Below, piece after piece: positions 62,544 to 64,000 of a stretch of 64,000 nt of DNA. Position 1 is the first letter of the stretch; each line of letters begins with the position of its first letter. The stretch comes from Pseudomonas nitroreducens (GTDB lineage: Bacteria > Pseudomonadota > Gammaproteobacteria > Pseudomonadales > Pseudomonadaceae): NCBI RefSeq assembly GCF_024170165.1, contig NZ_JALJXP010000011.1, positions 62,001 through 126,000 on the forward strand, in the 5' to 3' direction. Position numbers and translations under genes: made by a program. The notes beneath the pieces were generated by a model. It saw nothing but the letters and a program-made list of their open reading frames with translations, ran no database searches and was not told where the DNA came from.

Positions 62544-62849
62544 ATGTGCGAACTCTATGTTAAGGCCGACCCGATCCTCTACGAGTCGCGCTCGCGCTCG
62601 CTGCGCATCCGTGGCGTGGTCACCACGCTGCGCCTGGAGAACCAGTTCTGGGACATCCTGCGCGAGATCGCCGAGGTGGACGGCATGACCACCAACCAGT
62701 TGATCACCAAGCTCTACGATGAGGTGATGGACTACCGCGGGGAGGTGGTGAACTTCGCCTCCTTCCTGCGGGTGAGCTGCACGCGCTTCCTGGCCCAGCG
62801 CCGCGACAAGGTCACCGAGCTGAGTCTGGTGGCGCGCAGCGCATCCTGA
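62544..62849 (+). CDS. ribbon-helix-helix domain protein
   Basis: 101 residues. RHH_4-like core LRIRGVVTTLRLENQFWDILREIAEVDGMTTNQLITKLYDEV, a strand followed by two helices. Possible DNA-binding protein or toxin-antitoxin-like regulator; no toxin gene is next to it. The neighbouring genes give no operon clue except a 33-bp gap from the DJ-1 gene. Confidence 0.8.
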   Translation: MCELYVKADPILYESRSRSLRIRGVVTTLRLENQFWDILREIAEVDGMTTNQLITKLYDEVMDYRGEVVNFASFLRVSCTRFLAQRRDKVTELSLVARSAS

Positions 62850-62943
62850 GTCGGCATCCGCCCACAGCGGCTGTCGAACTGTCCGATCCCCGAGGTCGGT
62901 ATGGCTTCCTAGACTGCGCGATTTCCAGATCCCGGGAATCGCC

Positions 62944-63444
62944 ATGTCATCCATTCGCCGTACCCTGCTTGCCTTCGCCCTGCCCTGCGGGCTGGCGAGC
63001 GGCCTGTTGCATGCCGCGCCCACCGCCGTCGAACAGGCGGCCATCAGTTCTTACCAGCAGAGTGTCTACCAGACGCAACTCAAGGACATCCACCAGTCCG
63101 CCGGCTTTTCCGTGCCGGTCGAAGTCGACTGGGACAGCATCGCACTGCCCGGCCAGGCCGCGCACTACGGTAGCGACGACTACTGGACCAACGTGTACTT
63201 CGTGCCCTTGGCCGAAGCGCTGGAAATGCTCACCTCCTACGACCTGGGGCGCCAGGCGATGAAGGACAAGCTCAAACGCATCGTCATCCGCTATGACGCC
63301 AGCAACCCCGCGGCCCGCGATTACCGCCGCGCCGTGGCTTTCGAATCCGGGGTCCTGAGCATCAACTTCAGGCCGGCGTCGGCTGCCGAGCAGATCGAGG
63401 AGCGCACCGAAGCGATCCAGTCGAGCCTGGAAACCGCGCTCTGA
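62944..63444 (+). CDS. secreted hypothetical protein
   Basis: 166 residues with a signal peptide (LASGLLHA-APTAV). The mature part contains EVDWDSIALPGQ, a long alpha/beta segment, and a conserved-looking FESGVLSINFRPASAAEQ near the end. No family recognised; probably periplasmic. A terminator follows at 63464-63493. Confidence 0.75.
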   Translation: MSSIRRTLLAFALPCGLASGLLHAAPTAVEQAAISSYQQSVYQTQLKDIHQSAGFSVPVEVDWDSIALPGQAAHYGSDDYWTNVYFVPLAEALEMLTSYDLGRQAMKDKLKRIVIRYDASNPAARDYRRAVAFESGVLSINFRPASAAEQIEERTEAIQSSLETAL

Positions 63445-63463
63445 CACCCGGTTCGCGAGCATG

Positions 63464-63493
63464 AAAAAGCCCGGCACATGGCCGGGCTTTTTT
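63464..63493. terminator. bidirectional terminator
   Basis: aaaaagcccggc / gccgggcttttt, a perfect 12-bp stem with a 5-nt loop, between the secreted protein and the fumarase. Confidence 0.9.
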
Positions 63494-63513
63494 ATCGAGC
63501 AGTCATGCAGTGA

Positions 63514-64000
63514 TCACTGCACTTCCACCGCCAGGTTCTCGGCGATCTTCTTCTGCCAGATGGCCGGGCCGGTGATGTGCACCGACTCGCCATTGGTGTC
63601 GACCGCAACGGTCACCGGCATGTCCTTCACTTCGAACTCGTAGATCGCTTCCATGCCCAGTTCGGCGAAGGCCAGGACCTTGGACTTCTTGATCGCCTGG
63701 GCGACCAGGTAGGCGGCGCCGCCCACGGCCATCAGGTAGACGGCCTTGTTGTCCTTGATTGCCTCGATGGCGATCGGGCCGCGCTCGGACTTGCCGATCA
63801 TGCCCAGCAGACCGGTGGTCTCGAGGATCTGGCGGGTGAACTTGTCCATGCGGGTCGCGGTGGTCGGGCCAGCCGGGCCAACCACTTCGTCACCGACCGG
63901 ATCGACCGGGCCGACGTAGTAGATGAAGCGACCCTTGAGGTCCACCGGCAGCTCTTCGCCCTTGTTCAGCATGTCGACCATGCGCTTGTGCGCGGCGTCG
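63514..64000 (-). CDS. class I fumarase (C-terminal part, cut by window edge)
   Basis: 162 residues of the C-terminal (beta) domain of Fe-S hydro-lyase fumarases: VGPVDPVGDEVVGPAGPTTATRMDKFTRQILE and GPIAIEAIKDNKAVYLMAVGGAAYLVAQAIKKSK. It catalyses fumarate to malate with a [4Fe-4S] cluster. The gene continues beyond the right edge. PAO1 counterpart PA4333 from memory. Confidence 0.9.
   Translation of the reverse strand, partial: DAAHKRMVDMLNKGEELPVDLKGRFIYYVGPVDPVGDEVVGPAGPTTATRMDKFTRQILETTGLLGMIGKSERGPIAIEAIKDNKAVYLMAVGGAAYLVAQAIKKSKVLAFAELGMEAIYEFEVKDMPVTVAVDTNGESVHITGPAIWQKKIAENLAVEVQ

Noticed and set aside
62544..62849. Toxin-antitoxin module for the ribbon-helix-helix gene
   Set aside because: No toxin-like gene is adjacent; the flanking genes encode a DJ-1 protein and a secreted hypothetical.
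1..64000. Search for prophage, integrative element, tRNA-linked insertion or transposase
   Set aside because: No integrase, transposase, att duplication or tRNA seen. The accessory region 35.4-61.9 kb lacks any mobility gene, so lateral transfer is only inferred from content.

Overview
The window is chromosomal DNA of a high-GC gammaproteobacterium, a Pseudomonas in or near the P. aeruginosa group. Recognisable blocks (icmP-type imelysin genes, bifA, sodB, argP/argO, feoABC, pyeR-pyeM-xenB, an anaerobic-type usp gene, olsBA, class I fumarase) follow, as far as I recall it, the PAO1 order from about PA4373 down to PA4333. No tRNA, rRNA, CRISPR array, prophage or complete insertion sequence was seen.

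Region 1 (1-35.3 kb) looks like conserved backbone. On the minus strand are an iron-linked periplasmic set (DUF1513, a degenerate imelysin, a di-haem DUF1111 oxidoreductase, IcmP) with two Fur-like palindromes, the c-di-GMP phosphodiesterase BifA, Fe-SOD, and an ArgO-type exporter facing its ArgP regulator. Then come a pair of NAD(P)-binding oxidoreductases, feoABC behind a Fur box, pyeR-pyeM-xenB, AcpH, a Usp protein behind a near-perfect ANR box, and olsB-olsA behind four tandem 11-bp Pho-box-like repeats. The rest is an acyl-CoA dehydrogenase-like protein, an ODP-like diiron protein, a serine hydrolase, two YceI proteins, an MFS/LysR pair, a phospholipase D/cardiolipin synthase-like protein and an acyltransferase 3.

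Region 2 (35.4-61.9 kb) looks accessory and holds four functional blocks: (a) adiC-adiA, an enterobacterial-type arginine acid-resistance pair with a hairpin over the adiC ribosome binding site; (b) an operon of a formaldehyde-activating-enzyme homologue, an aldo/keto reductase, an aldehyde dehydrogenase and an MFS transporter; (c) a complete RND efflux operon preceded by two small envelope proteins and followed, 21 bp downstream, by an 80-residue CsrA-family protein that resembles RsmF/RsmN but has an extra loop; (d) a catabolic cluster of two related GcvA-like LysR regulators flanking a porin, then aldehyde dehydrogenase, MFS, enolase-superfamily dehydratase and GMC oxidoreductase.

Region 3 (61.9-64 kb) has a DJ-1/PfpI protein, a ribbon-helix-helix protein, a secreted hypothetical and the C-terminal part of class I fumarase (cut by the window edge).

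Intergenic spaces carry several REP-like inverted repeats of at least four sequence types, one of them interrupted by a 14-bp insertion, and a hairpin-rich island at 27.58-27.98 kb. The observations I consider most novel are the RsmF-like gene inside an efflux operon (51505-51747) and the Fae-homologue operon (39770-44221).
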